Shown here piece after piece: positions 1-12,917 of a stretch of 62,000 nucleotides of DNA. The stretch comes from Bolinopsis microptera. Taxonomy: Eukaryota > Ctenophora > Tentaculata > Lobata > Bolinopsidae. Both the position numbers and the translations under genes were made by a program. The notes beneath the pieces were generated by a model that searched no databases, had not been told where the DNA came from, and saw only the letters and a program-made list of their open reading frames with translations. The first letter of the stretch is position 1. Each line of letters opens with the position of its first letter. The DNA is taken from assembly GCF_026151205.1 (NCBI RefSeq), contig NC_087082.1:11169997-11231996 (forward strand). Direction: 5' to 3'.

Positions 1-2187
1 AAGTTATAAAGTGGGGGTTCATTAGATACGGGAGGGGGTAAAAGTTAAAAGCTGGTGAGTCATTATGAGTACGGGGGGGGAGTACAATTTAAAACGTTAA
101 ACAAAGATCACTTTAACAACGAATAAACAGCCGAAACTCAGTGGCGTTACTAACAAGCAAGGGTCCACGACTGGGAGCAGGACACATCGCCTGGACACCG
201 GACACCACTCTTACCCGCACATCTGCACTACAACGTGAAGTCACAGCAAAAATCGCAATACGTGTCTAAGCAGACTTCAGAAAGGGGGAGACTCACTTCG
301 ATTCTAGCACGGGAGATTTGCCACGGACTTTACTGAGTTACTGAATAGACTCTTTACCCCCATCTTTATCGTCTTGATATTATACTTATTGTCAACGTTA
401 TTTTTATTCGTTTTTTTATCCAACTGTTTTAATTGTTCAACGTTAGACAGGACCTAAAACTAATAGCCAAATAAACGGGCCCATTTATATACAGGGAGGG
501 GAGTATCAAATTATATTGGCTTTGCCAAAACACACATTGAACTAAAGCTGATACAGATGCAGCTTCTTGAAGTATAAGCTATTAATTACTTTAGCCCGTA
601 ACAGTAACACCAAGGCTGGGTCACTTTTGGGTAATCTTTACCCCCGACACGTTAGTTTCCATGGTAACACGTGACAATGGTATCTTTATCTCTGCTCCGG
701 TCTTTTTATAATTAATTAGGAATAGGATACACAAATACAAACACAAACTTGGGTGCGGGACAACAAAATGCAATTATGATATCGATTACTTAATCGGGTT
801 AATATAGGATCAGACGAAGTTTTTCATTTTAGGACAGAACTTGAAAAGATCTGTAATGAACTGAGGGACAAAACAATATTTTACAGTATGTGATTGATCT
901 AATTAATCGAAATTATTACAATTACACAAATTTTATTTACCCTGTGTTTTGGGTTCCACCCCAGCAACTTATCTATACTATATTTTAAACTTGACGAAAT
1001 TTCCCCGGCAACGGGGACATAGAAGAAAAAACACCGACAATCGACCTCAAAATGTCCCTCTGGGTGAATCCCAAACCCAGCTCCAAATGGAGTTGGAAAC
1101 CTCGCCCTGTTAGCAGGGGTTGTAGTAAAAGGATAGATATATGCTATAGCATTCTTAGAATTTTGATTTAGCTTTAGATTTTTTATAATTAACGTCGGAA
1201 GTGAGGTTAAATAATCGTTGAATAATGCGTTATTTTAGCAAAGGTTTACTGCGCTGTTGCGTAGCAACGATAACAAGAAATGCGGCCGCTTTTCTTTTGT
1301 GGATGGCCGCTCAATTTCCCGATCCGTGATGGCGTATTTATCATTTTCCATACAACCTGGGGACGGCCCAGTCTTACTGTTTATATAAACATGCAAAATG
1401 GCGAAGTGACATGCCGACTGCCGAGCGCCGCCCAGTTAACTATAATTCTATATTGAATTTGAAAATCGTGTATACTTCTATGTAACCATATGTTTATTGT
1501 TTATGCACCTGACACGGATCTGTGCAAACAATAGTAATACTAACTCAAAATAATAATAATATGCTATCAATTAGTGCCAGTGGGATACGCATCCTGATGA
1601 AATTAATCAATGTACTTGGTTCGGTTCAGCGCCGCGCGCCAACAATTATATAATTCAGATTATCACGCAAAATTTAAATTGCGCAGGTAGTCACGTGGGC
1701 GATAACAGTGCTCGCAGGCACGTACGCCGTACGCACGCACGCACGCAACGCTCGGTTTCGCAAAGCACCATATACAAAAAAAAAACCTCGATCGCTAACC
1801 CTTGTCCTTGACTCTTTTGTGCCTTCGGCACGAGTCATGGATCGGGAAAAAATGCACGTGCGCGAGCAAGAACATCTTAACTACGCGCGTTGTTTATGCT
1901 GTATGCTACGTCATAACTTCAAAACTAGCTCACATTTACGCTCACGCTATGATTTTATATTCATAACTTTGGTTGTGATTGGTATTTTTTGATGCGGTAA
2001 AAAGTATCGTTTGGGAATCCGATACTAACAACGCTGTCGCCATTGTTAAATAAATTCCATTATGTCTACTAGTACTGTATAACAGAGCTGTATGATGAAG
2101 AAAATTAAAACATAACTGTTTTTTAAAAATTTCCTCGAACAAAGCTTTCGACTAGCGGGTTTCTAGTACAAAATTTAGTACACGCCG
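1..2187. other. No gene recognised
   Basis: AT-rich single-copy-looking sequence. A 94-codon frame at 1708-1992 opens with GTG and has no recognisable features. Confidence 0.5.
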
Positions 2188-2306
2188 ACAAATTTAGTCT
2201 ACCATAAATTTAGTCAAACTTTTGACATTTTGTAAACCAAATTTCATGAGACTAATTTTTTGGCGACTAATTTCAAAGGAGACCAAAATTTCAGTAGAGC
2301 AAATAT
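2188..2306 (+). repeat. Dispersed repeat, copy A
   Basis: About 119 bp sharing TAAATTTAGTCAAA, TTTTGTAAACCAAATTT, GAGACTA and GACCAAAATTTCAGTAGAGC with 11703-11828 in the same orientation. Non-coding. Confidence 0.8.
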
Positions 2307-2639
2307 GACATGAATATTATTAAGCTAATATTGTTTATAATTAATATATGACATCACCGTTCCTACTGCACAAAACCATACCAAATCCTATTGCATTTTG
2401 ATTTAAAGGGTTATATTAGAGCTCCTCTTGGACATTACATTTTAAACGATCCATCCCAATGCATGCTCTGTTGAAAAGGCTGAAGGATCATATCGATGTA
2501 AAAATGGTAAAGTCCGAAAAAGGGTGAAAAGGAAAATGAAAAAGTGTACGAAAAACTTAGTGATACAGAGTCACAAACTCTGGATCTGATGTTATTGAAA
2601 TTCTTGAGTAATGCTTGCAGCTTAATCTGTAATGCTCAG

Positions 2640-3760
2640 ACGGGGTATACTAAATTTGTCTTTTCGAAGGGTAAAGGGAAGGGGAAAATTTGGGTCTGGG
2701 AAAAGCCCGAAAAATGTGACAAAAACCCTGTTTTTCCCTGTAGACAAAAAATTTGCAAATTTTGGGGGACAAAAAATTAGGGAAACCCCAAATTTAGGGG
2801 AACCAAAATTTTTTGGCCCTAAGGAAAGCTAGTGCCTAGTCCCCTAGTAAAACTAAAGTAACAAAAGACAAGGGTCCCGTTCAGGGGGAAAACGTTCCCT
2901 TTTTGGCCCCCCCCCCCGGCTAAACTAAAAAAAGCGCCCCCCTTTCGGAGCGCGCTCGGCTTCGCTCGCGGGTTTTTCCGGGGGCCCTTTTGCCATCACA
3001 ATTTTTTAATTTTAAAACGGAATATAAATGTGTGCCAATAAAAAATTTAAAATTTTGGAAAGAAAAGAAGCCCCCGCGAAAATAATTTTACTTTGAAAGG
3101 GCCGCGCGATTTAGTAATTAAAATCGCATAATTTGCGTATGATTGTTTTCGCTTTTGGGTAAAATATTATCTGGGTGATACATGTTAACGGTTGTGTTTG
3201 GGGGATATGCAGAGGGGACGCCCGGCTTTTAGGGAAAAATTTAAATGAAAACTGTGGGGGGAACATAACCCGATAATCGGCTTATAATGAAAAGTGGGGT
3301 TACAAAAATTCAGAAGCTTGTTCGCTTTTTTTGTCGTTTGACATTATAGAAAGGGGAAAAGGGGGTCGATTTAAAGGGGTTTCCCCTTTGGATTTGAATT
3401 TTTCAAAGGGATTTCTAAACGGAATATGGTAGTTGGCCCCCTACAAACCCAAAAAAAATTTAAAACTTTTTGGCCAATTTTTATCTCAACAGAAAAAACA
3501 TTTTTCCCAATTTTTTTTACCCCCTTTTTGTACCATTTTTCCCTGGTTTCCCCAAATATCTTTATTTGGGAACGTCTTAGAAGGCGAAAATTAACCTAGA
3601 ATGTTTATCTTACAGGTTAAACTTTTGTATAAAAAAATTTTTAAAATTGGACAATCCCCCTTTAATTGGATAATTACCAATTATTTAAATCAAAAAAAAA
3701 AAGGTTGAAAATTTTTTTTTGGGTTTAAAATGATTAAAAATGTTTGAAAACACGGAGAAA
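2640..3760. other. Probably corrupted consensus sequence
   Basis: Runs of 3-9 identical bases replace mixed sequence. Where it overlaps the foldback left arm (3340-3760) the clean right arm gives the original text: e.g. GTGGTATTCCGTTGGATTCG there, a G- and T-inflated version here. ORFs in this stretch should not be trusted. Confidence 0.7.
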
Positions 3761-6722
3761 GGGAGTTTTTAGAAAAACTTAAAAAATTTTTTTACTTAAA
3801 ATTTTTTTTCGAGATTTCAAAAAAAAAGTTTGAAAATTTAAAAATATTTTTTCCGCCAAAAGTGTCGAATTGCATGAAACGTGATAAAAATGTCTTGCAG
3901 AAAAATTTCGAAGATTTTTAGATTGAGGAATACTAAAATCATCAATATTTGAAGTTGAGTCAGTAAATCTCGACATATTTTAGTAATTAGGAATAGCTTA
4001 GCGGAAAGGGCTGGACCTGAAAAAGGTTAACGACACAATATTAGAGTTTCGTAACTAATTACAATACAGCTTTATCAAATTCCACATAAAGAAACAGCAA
4101 AAAAGGACCATTTAAGATCGAAACCGATTTTACCTGCTGTACTATCATTGTTATTGATTTCAATGATCAAAACCTCTGTCAATCTTGCCAATCTATACCG
4201 GGTATCTGAATGTACCGGACCTCTTATTTACCTCTATAATTAGACCCAGTTGTGCAAGAAATGCGATTTCTCACAGGGTTTCTTTAAACTGTGCACTTTT
4301 TATCACTCTCGCAACTCGCAAGAGGCCTGGTATTATAGGGGGGGTATAGGAAGCGAGTGTACATATACCTTCCATCATCCATTGTGGCTTTTTTGTATTG
4401 TGAATGCGCATGCCGCTTCGTTTGCTATGCCATATACCTCGAATAACCCCCATATGTCATTGCCAGGGTCGGGATAGAGCTGGAGATAGCATTGAAAAGT
4501 TGCTAGAAATAGCTAGATTTAGAGTAAACTGGTGGTAGCTGGTGGTGCTAGCATGGATGTAGCAGAACGTAGCTACACGGGGTTCGGTTGGAGTTGGTTA
4601 TTTTAATGGCCAAAGAGTGCCGAACTAAAGTTACTTAAGATTGCAGTTTAGGGGCAGTGTAAACCACGTGTAGTCAGGGACACAGAGCTACAGTGCAGGA
4701 GTACTGCAATAGAACAGTGCAAGTGATACAGTCTGCAACAGTAAAACGCCGACGAAGCTAGACTTAGAGTGAACTGATGGAAGCTGGGTGGTGCTAAAAT
4801 GGAGGTAAGCAGAACGTACTACATGATGAAAACAGGAAAACTAAGGCTGGGTTGAGACCTAAAAAGATGTGAATCTGTCCTGATAGATCCAGTGAAGAGC
4901 GAGTAGCGAAGATTTTGATCACTAACCTAAAGCTCTAAACAAGAAGAGGGCTAAAGAGACTCACTTTGATCAATAAATCCGGTACGGGCAGAGGTCTGTA
5001 GCCTTGATAAGAAGATACCATGAAGAATTCATGCAGAAAAGTCGATTTATATAAAGGGTTTCTTTGGATCTAAAAAGGGTGGGTCAGTCTCTCTGTTTTC
5101 ATAAGATTCTGAGGAATGCTGTTAAGCTCAGGACGGTGATCTTAATAGGTCGGATACTGTATCTGGTGCTTCCAGCCCACCCTTGTCGCTTGAAAATAAG
5201 TTCCTCACCCCTCCTCTTCCAAAATACAGTTACCAGAGCATGAAACTCTTCTTCCTCCTCTTCTTTCAACACAAACAACAATCAGGGTTCCAGCTACTCT
5301 CCTCCTCTGCAGCATCAATCTTATCTCCTTCTTCGGAGTTTTACTGTTGCAGACTGTATCACTTGCACTGTTTTTTGCAGTACCTCCTGCACTGTAGCTC
5401 TGTGTCCCTGACTACAACCGTGGTTTACACTGCCCCTAAACTGCAATCTTAAGTAACTTTAGTTCCGGCACTCTTTGGCCATTAAATAACCAACTCCAAT
5501 GAAACCCCTTGTAGCTACGTTCTGCTACATCCATGCTAGCACCACCCAGCTACCACCAGTTTACTCTAAATCTAGCTATTTCTAGCAACTTTCAATGCTA
5601 TCTCCAGCTCTATCCCGACCCTGGCAATGACATATGGGGGGTTATTCGAGGTATATGGCATAGCAAACGAAGCGGCATGCGCATTCACAATACAAAAAAG
5701 CCACAATGGATGATGGAAGGGTATATTTACACTCGCTTCCTATACCCCCCCCCCCCCCCCCCTATAATACCAGGCCTCTTGCGAGTTGCGAGAGGTGACA
5801 AAAAGTGCACAGTTTAAAGAAACCCCTGTGAGAAATCGCATTTCTTGCACAACCTGGGTCTAATTATAGAGGTAAATAAGAGGTCCGGTACATTCAGATA
5901 ACCCGGTATAGATTGGCAAGATTGACAGAGGTTTTGATCATTGAAATCAATAAAATGATAGTACAGCAGGTAAAATCGGTTCGATCTTAAATGGTCCTTT
6001 TGTGGCTGTTTCTTTATGTGGAATTTGATAAAGCTGTATTGTAATTAGTTACGAAACTCTAATATTGTGTCGTTAACCTTTTTCAGGTCCAGCCCTTTCC
6101 GCTAAGCTATTCCTAATTACTAAAATATGTCGAGATTTACTGAACTCCAACTTCAAATATTGATGATTTTAGTATTCCCCAATCTAAAAATCTTCGAAGT
6201 TTTTCTGCAAAGCATTTTATCCACGTTTCATGCAATTCGATCACTTTTGGCGGAAAAAAATATTTTCAAATTTTCAAACTTTTTTTTTGAAGTCTCGAAA
6301 AAAATTTTAAGTGAAAAATTTTTGAAGTTTTTCTAAAAACTACATTTCTCCGTGTTTCAAACGATTTAAATCATTTTAAGCCAATAAAAAATTTTCACTT
6401 TTTTGGTGATTAACTAATGGTAATTATCCAATTAGCTGATTGTCCGATGTAAAAATTTTTGATACAAAAGTTTTACTCTTGATAAGATAAACATTCTAGG
6501 TTAATTTGCAGCCTTCTATGATGTTTCACAACTAAAGATATTTGGCAAACCAGAAAGGTGGTACAAAGGTGGTAAAAAGTGGTAAAAGTGGTGTTTCCGT
6601 TGAGATACAAAATTGGCAACAAGTCTAATTATGTTCGTAGGGGTCCTAACTACCATATTCCGTTGAGAAATCCTTGTGAACATTCGAATCCAACGGAATA
6701 CCACTTTTCCCCTTACTATTAG
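3340..6722. repeat. Large foldback structure (two ~1.4-kb arms)
   Basis: Left arm 3340-4757 and right arm 5327-6722 are inverted copies around a ~570-bp loop. Examples: GCTAGCATGGATGTAGCAG at 4547 against CTGCTACATCCATGCTAGC at 5522, and ATCGATACC-free shared blocks such as AACGGAATATGGTAGTT. No coding function or target duplication was found. The left arm's outer third is full of homopolymer-like substitutions absent from the right arm. Confidence 0.85.
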
Positions 6723-8224
6723 ACATTACATCCGAAACAGCCCGCAGCCGTTAAGTAATTTGTCATTCGTCTGATTAGTGATGTTACTGTTAATTTGTGA
6801 TAAACAACGAAACAATTTGTGAATTGTGTGTATTATATATTGTTAGTGTAACGAGGAGAACTGTTTTAAGCTGCTGTATATGTTACAAAAATGTATATTA
6901 TATAAGGTTACCGGTTGTTCATGTAAATTGTAATCATCAATGGGCCATGGGGTAAAATATCAAATATGCCGTACTAAGTTTACGCGAACATTTAACATTA
7001 TGCGAATGTATGTTATTATGAATATCCTCACAGCTGGTCGAATATGTACTATGTAGAACTGCATTGGGAGTCTGGAAGGTGTACAATCAATTTTTACTAC
7101 TGAGTTGTTTTAGCAGTTTCTACTTTTAGCTCAGTCTTTATTACGAGGAACTGATTCAGTGGAGATAAGTTAATTTGTAGAAACTCATTGTTCAGTGGGT
7201 CGATTGACTGAACACGTTTGCACTTGGTATTTAAACTTACCAGTAGTTTATTTATGTATGTACCGATGATAATTCAATTAGGATAACAACTAGGTAAGCC
7301 GTAAGTCTAATTCAAAACACACCGACACCGTACACTCCAGTCTCCAATCAATATTACTATTTGGTAGACCGGGTATTTTGGCGGGAATTCTGTTCCCACG
7401 GCACTGTTCTGATAGAAGCTACTGCTACTAATGGTCCCAGAGGAACGGTCGTAAAGTAGCCAGACTTCTTGTCTCCTGTACTGGCTGACACATGCGGATT
7501 ATAGTTGGAAATTTCGCTATGATATAAATATAATTGCTTATTGCTCTCGGAATTGAACAAACTCCTACTTATCTAGATACTTTCTAAATTCGTTAGAGTT
7601 TCATGGACTGGGGAAAAATAATCGGTACAGTCTCCCTGCATGGCATACACAGCTGACTAACACAGTCACTCAAATTTTAGAATTATGACTATTACCCTAG
7701 TTCTCTAAAATCCTTATAGTTTTGGCTATCATCCTAAACTAAAGGAATAGCTGATTGGATGTACAGTGCTCACGTCATGATTTTAAACAGTGGTATAGGT
7801 TCTTGAACAGTGGCGGATGAATGTACGGTTAGAAACTTTCTGCTATTACAACTTATGTCATATGTGATAATTTTGAATTGTTTTCATTGCTTAATTACAC
7901 AAGCAGGGAGCTGGGAGACTGTTACCGTGAGTATTTAAACATTTGCAGGTTCATTTCCATAAATGTCCATCAATGACTGGACTTACACAACTTTACAGTT
8001 AACTTTAGAGAAACTCATAAGTCCATTTATCTCAAATTAAGCTGTTAGTGTCCATGATCAACCTGTGGCGACAATGAGTAATATAAAAAGTGTATTTTTA
8101 GATTAAAGTGCTAGCTCAGAGTTTTAGAATTGTATGGATTAAAGTTGGTTGTTTAGCCATCTAACAATCGATCGTGCTGTAATATATGGCCAGAGAATAA
8201 TAGGGTCTTGGAAATTCTATAGTT
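6723..8224. other. No gene recognised
   Basis: AT-rich sequence between the foldback structure and the LINE remnant; nothing identifiable. Confidence 0.5.
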
Positions 8225-8690
8225 GTTCTGAATTGAGCATGACCTGCAAGTCTGGGCCTTCGTTGGGTGATCTTTGAGCTGACTTGAGAAGTTCACTGTA
8301 CAGGCTGTGGTTGCTGACATGGTCTCGATATTGATTGATGGTTAAGGGCCATTCATAACATTCGCGATAACAACCATCAACCATCTCCAAGCCTTTTCTG
8401 TCAAAGTCTCGGAACCGTACAAAAACACACACTCGACAAGTGCTGTAAACACTCTGATCTTGATAGACTCCTAAGCTTATAACCTTTTTTTCTGCGTGTG
8501 TGGCATGCTCCCCATGCTCTTGATTCCCAACCTGTTATCACTCTCACTATCTCTGATTTCTGGATCCCAGATAGATGAAGTCTTCGTCTTCCACATGCTC
8601 TATTGTACTGTTACCCAGGGATTGATGGAATCATGGTTCTCGATGTTCTGAGTAATGAATTTGGTCGGGACTGGTAATAAATATCATTAA
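8225..8690 (-). pseudogene. Degenerate LINE 3' fragment
   Basis: Read in shifting frames on the minus strand: HVEDEDFIYLGSRNQ, then RVFTALVECVFLYGSETLTE, KAWRWLMVVIANVMNGP and QYRDHVSNHSLYSELLKSAQ. 'DFxYLGS' followed by 'ALVxxVxLYGSExxT' and a 'RDxVxNxxLY' segment are the C-terminal landmarks of non-LTR reverse transcriptase proteins. Frameshifts and stops show it is dead. Confidence 0.6.
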
Positions 8691-8829
8691 ACTGCTGTTA
8701 ACTAATTGAAGGTAAGGTACAATATCGTGCACAGTGTTGTGATGGTGACCTATATATTATACAATTTTAAAAGTTTGGGGTGGAGCTGACCTCACTGTAA
8801 GATTGTCCCTTATCTAATGCTGTTTGTTT

Positions 8830-9665
8830 AGGGGGGTTTTTTGGGGGGGGGGGTGGGGGGGGGGGGGGGATGGGTGGGGGGGGGGGGGGGGGTTTTTAAA
8901 TGTTTTTTTTTTATTTGGGGGGGTTGGGGGTTAAATTGGGGGGGGATTGGTTTTTTGGGGGTTTTTGGGGGTTTTCAGTTGTTTGCCCCCACTTTTTTTT
9001 GGGTTCCCCGGTTGAAAAGGGAAAGGCCCGTTGAATTTTGGGTTCCCCCCCCTGATCCCCCCCAAAAATACCCTTTAATTTTAAAGTTCCCGTTTTTAAA
9101 AAATATTTGCCCCCCTTTAACATTTGAAATTTCCCCAAAAAAGCCCCCTGTTTTAAAATGCCCCACCCTGCCGAAGCCGATATGTGTGGAGGGGGTGGTT
9201 TCTCCCTGTTAGGGAGAGTTGGGAAAGTATGAAAACCCCCGAAAATGTAAAGGTTTTTAAAATTTAAACCTGAAAGGGTTTAAAATTGTGCATCTGTGGG
9301 AAAATTTAAATTAGGGTTTTTTCCAAACCCCCTGGTTTAAAAATTTTTAGGGAAGTTGGGTTTCCGATTTTCTTTGGGAAATTAAACCCCTTTCCCAAAT
9401 CGGTTTCGTTTCCCGGTGGAAGAAAGTCATGGCCCCCAAAATTCCCAAGCCCAAAAGTGGAGTCAAATTTTACGCTTGGGGGAAAAATGCCCAAAAAAAA
9501 CTGGCCAGCTCCACAAAACCCGACCGACTGAAGAAAATTTAAAACTTTTCCCACGGACTTGCCAGCCTTCAAATTGTTTTTGGTGCCAATTGGGAAAAAC
9601 TGAAAAGGCCCCAGGGGACCCAGCAAAATGGCAACAAAAAATCCCCCCCAAAAGGGAGTAAAAAG
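8830..9665. other. Probably corrupted consensus sequence with possible coding remnant
   Basis: Extreme homopolymer text (long G, then C and A/T runs) like 2640-3760. Long frames on both strands are artefacts of low complexity. Just downstream, 9750-9835, clean sequence reads QERIRAVRTRYELRRAIRRP then VWKLFHTEG and a stop on the plus strand, which could be the C-terminal end of a real or mobile-element gene whose body is unreadable here. Confidence 0.45.
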
Positions 9666-9839
9666 CACGGGGACTTTATCCCCACTACTCGGTTTTCAGT
9701 AGGGCTTTAAAACATCCCATATTTCACCAAAAGAAATTCCCAAGAACGTATCAGGGCCGTCAGAACTCGTTACGAACTAAGAAGAGCGATCAGACGACCC
9801 GTCTGGAAGCTATTTCATACGGAAGGGTGAAATAGTGAA

Positions 9840-11702
9840 GGCTGATAAATGAACTTGAAGATTTTGTATCGTGTGAAATGTTTTGTCTGTGCATTTACGA
9901 GTGTGCCTCTCGATTTATCATATATTTTGACCACAGCTTACAATTAATGATTTGCTTTTAATTTTGTTATATTGAGTATCACAGATCACATTTCATTCTT
10001 GCTTGAAGGGCCCATCTTTTGCGAGCGTGACTTGTCATGCATTCATCGTGTTTTGGTGTCCCGTCATTATTTACAGACGGAAGCCCGAAGCATGTTTTTA
10101 CCAGTTTTATTTTCTGATCGATTTATTGCTGTTCTGTAAATTCTGAAAAGATTTTCATTAAAAAAAAGCCAGTACTGAAAAATCCTTTAGCAAACTGAAG
10201 CTATTTAAAAACTCCGAAGCACAATGGGTAACTAAACGATTTACGATAGATTAAGCAGTTCACAGTTTAGCCATCATCTCAATCGAGAACTTAACAGCAA
10301 GACAACTTGACAAGAAAGAGCTGGCCAAATTTGATGCTCTTTCCAAACCTAAGAGAGTTGCTTGGAATATGAACTGTACGGTAATGTAAATATTTAAATG
10401 TATTATCGAAAAATGTAATTTGTTTTTTATTTCCATATTTTTATTTGTTATTGCTACCTGTTAGATGTTGGTGTTTTATTTGTGAAGTATCATAATACTA
10501 CAATAGGTGACTGCCGATTAAATTGGGATCTAAGTTAAAAGTAAACATTGATATATAAAATTGCCAGAAAATCAAAACATTCTCACGCGCGAATTTTGTG
10601 TACCACGTTTGTATAACAATTGCAATATCGTTATCACTTACCACGTGTTTTTTGCGCGCGCTGGCTGCTTGCTTTGCACTATATTTAATTTTAGAATTTT
10701 ACAAATCTTAGAACAGTAGCACGATATTTAACAACTTTTGCACCTTATATACCAAGTATTTTATTACCGGGGGCGCCATATTTCTAGGGGGCGCCAAATT
10801 ATGAGGGGGCGGCAGAATTTTGGCGCCCCCCTCTCACGGCGCCCCCCCGCATAGCGGGGTCTGCGGGGCCTTACGTTACGCCACTGGTGCCGTTCTCCAT
10901 GCGGTTCGGCTTCGTATTAGAGATTCCTTAAGCTCTTAAGGTAAGCTAATCGAGAATATACGACTTCAATTAGTCTCCGTCGTACTCCGTTTTATCGAAT
11001 CGCATCTACCTGGATATAAATTATAATAGCTTATATAAGTTAAAATATAGTTATACAGTTATACGTACATTTGAACAAAACTCATAATTGGGTAGAGTGG
11101 ACCGCTTTTCCTATTCATTCACGGCTTACGAATTGTAATAAGTTTCGATCAATTACATCAATCACATGCTGTACAAATCTCTTTGGGTTGCTTTTATATC
11201 AGGTCGATACCTAGTATTTCGGGATAAGGGCGGTATAGTTAGTGTCAAATTAGCTGATGTTTATTGAATCTTTATTGCCGAGTACAGCTGCCTTCGAACA
11301 GTTCTTCTTAATTTATCACAATTGTAAATGAATGGGAAAAGCGAGCGACCGATTTCATTCTCGGTATCATTTTGCATTTGCAGACAGTCATTCAAATTAA
11401 TATCATTTCCTTTTGTTTGGGAGCCGGAAAGAGAGACACTGGCAGCGATCCAAGTCCACTCTACCCAATTATGGGTTTTGGTCAAATATCATCTCTTTTT
11501 GATAATTTATGTCAGGGTACTTTACTAAGTCGAAATATAAAGTGATAACTTCATTAATAAGGAGGTAATTTCAACGATTTCGAAATTTTACCTTTGAAAA
11601 CATTTCCTTGTGTTAAGATAAGCATATCTGTCGATCACTGACTGAATATGCCACTTTATACTCATTCAAGTTGGCATTAAATTCATATATACCTTAAGAA
11701 CG
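9840..11702. other. No gene recognised
   Basis: AT-rich except a short G/C patch at 10765-10880 (GGGGGCGCC words on both strands, a likely hairpin). No coding evidence. Confidence 0.5.
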
Positions 11703-11828
11703 ACAAATAATTTGTCTATCATAAATTTAGTCAAAATTTTGACTAAAATTTTTGTAAACCAAATTTATTGAGACTACATTTTTGGCGATTAATTTAGAAG
11801 CAGACCAAAATTTCAGTAGAGCATATAT
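11703..11828 (+). repeat. Dispersed repeat, copy B
   Basis: Second copy of the repeat at 2188-2306; it directly abuts the outer edge of the nested inverted-repeat complex. Confidence 0.8.
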
Positions 11829-11897
11829 TAGGTAGTGCGCCATCGACAGTGAGCCGCGCGTGCCGACTGTAGGATGGTTTTTTAGCGCTAATTTCGG

Positions 11898-12273
11898 CGG
11901 ATGATGATTAATCACTCTACACTCGACTGTCACGTGACTTTTTCAACCCGTTCTCTAGCTAGTTCTGAACGACTTTTCGAAACCCTAACCCTCTAATCTG
12001 ATCCCAACCCTAACCCTAACCCAATCCTTAACAAAAACATATGCTGAAACCCTAACCCTAACGAGAAATTAGACTAACTTCCTTATATGGTCATATCACG
12101 TGATCGATACAGTTTTTCGCCAATATCTCGTCAGGGGAGCATTTTAACCCTATGTCATGGGGGGTGATTCGGAATCAGCGTCCGTAAATACATCGATTGA
12201 AGTGGGTTACAACCGTCGGGGGCCCTTTTAGAACAATCTCGAAGATCGACTGTAGAGTGATTTAGCACGCTCG
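11898..12273. mobile_element. 376-bp insertion with 8-bp TSD carrying telomere-like repeats
   Basis: AATTTCGG flanks both sides (11890-11897 and 12274-12281). The inverted partner arm has the same site uninterrupted at 14927-14934, giving a built-in empty site. Imperfect inverted ends share AATCACTCTACA(C/G)TCGA. The interior holds the CCCTAA tract. Non-coding. Confidence 0.85.
11981..12062. repeat. Interstitial (CCCTAA)n telomere-type repeat
   Basis: Three short runs of CCCTAA with point changes, about 80 bp. Same unit as the metazoan telomere (TTAGGG). It lies inside the 376-bp insertion rather than at a chromosome end. Confidence 0.85.
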
Positions 12274-12823
12274 AATTTCGGCCAGCACAATTTTCTTCAA
12301 ACAAATAAATATTAAGTATCCTTCCCAACTTCCAATTGCAACAAAAATTGGTAAGCTTACTCATAGACTTACAAGGAAAGTGTCCGAAAAATTTAAAGCA
12401 TATCCAACCATCAAACATTATGTTACAGCTAAAAGCAGCGTATTTTGCCCCATTTTGATCACTATATCAACTCCGATATCCACCAAATTTTTCGGACAGT
12501 TGTCAAAGCCCTATTGGAAGGTCGTCGCCAATTTCCAGAATGATCTCATTTAAGGAACTGAAGATAAATCCGAATAATACGACCAAAATGGTCAAATTTG
12601 GACGAATTTGGTCAAATTACGCGACTTTTACAGCTACTTTTGCTCCAAAAGCCGCGCACCATCAAATATGGCACCTAGGCGAAACTCACTGATCTTTCCA
12701 AAAAGGTATGACAAATTTGGTATTGTGAAAATTCTCACAGTCTCTAGAAAACAGTGGTACAAAAATTTTTAAAATCCGAGCAAGTTTATTTTTATCGTGC
12801 ACCCCCTACATATATGGATTTAC

Positions 12824-12917
12824 GTACTTTAGTTCGACATGCACTATAGTTCGACAATTTAAGTTCGCCTGCAGATATCATCCCTGTCGAACTTCGGTAA
12901 GTGTCGAACTAAAGTAC
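12824..12917. repeat. 94-bp hairpin element
   Basis: Perfect 16-bp inverted ends GTACTTTAGTTCGACA / TGTCGAACTAAAGTAC enclosing more TTCGAC/GTCGAA words. Looks like a miniature inverted-repeat element; no unambiguous target duplication. Confidence 0.6.

Noticed and set aside
8841-9668. ORFs of 123, 120 and 81 codons in overlapping frames
   Set aside because: Homopolymer-dominated, probably erroneous sequence.
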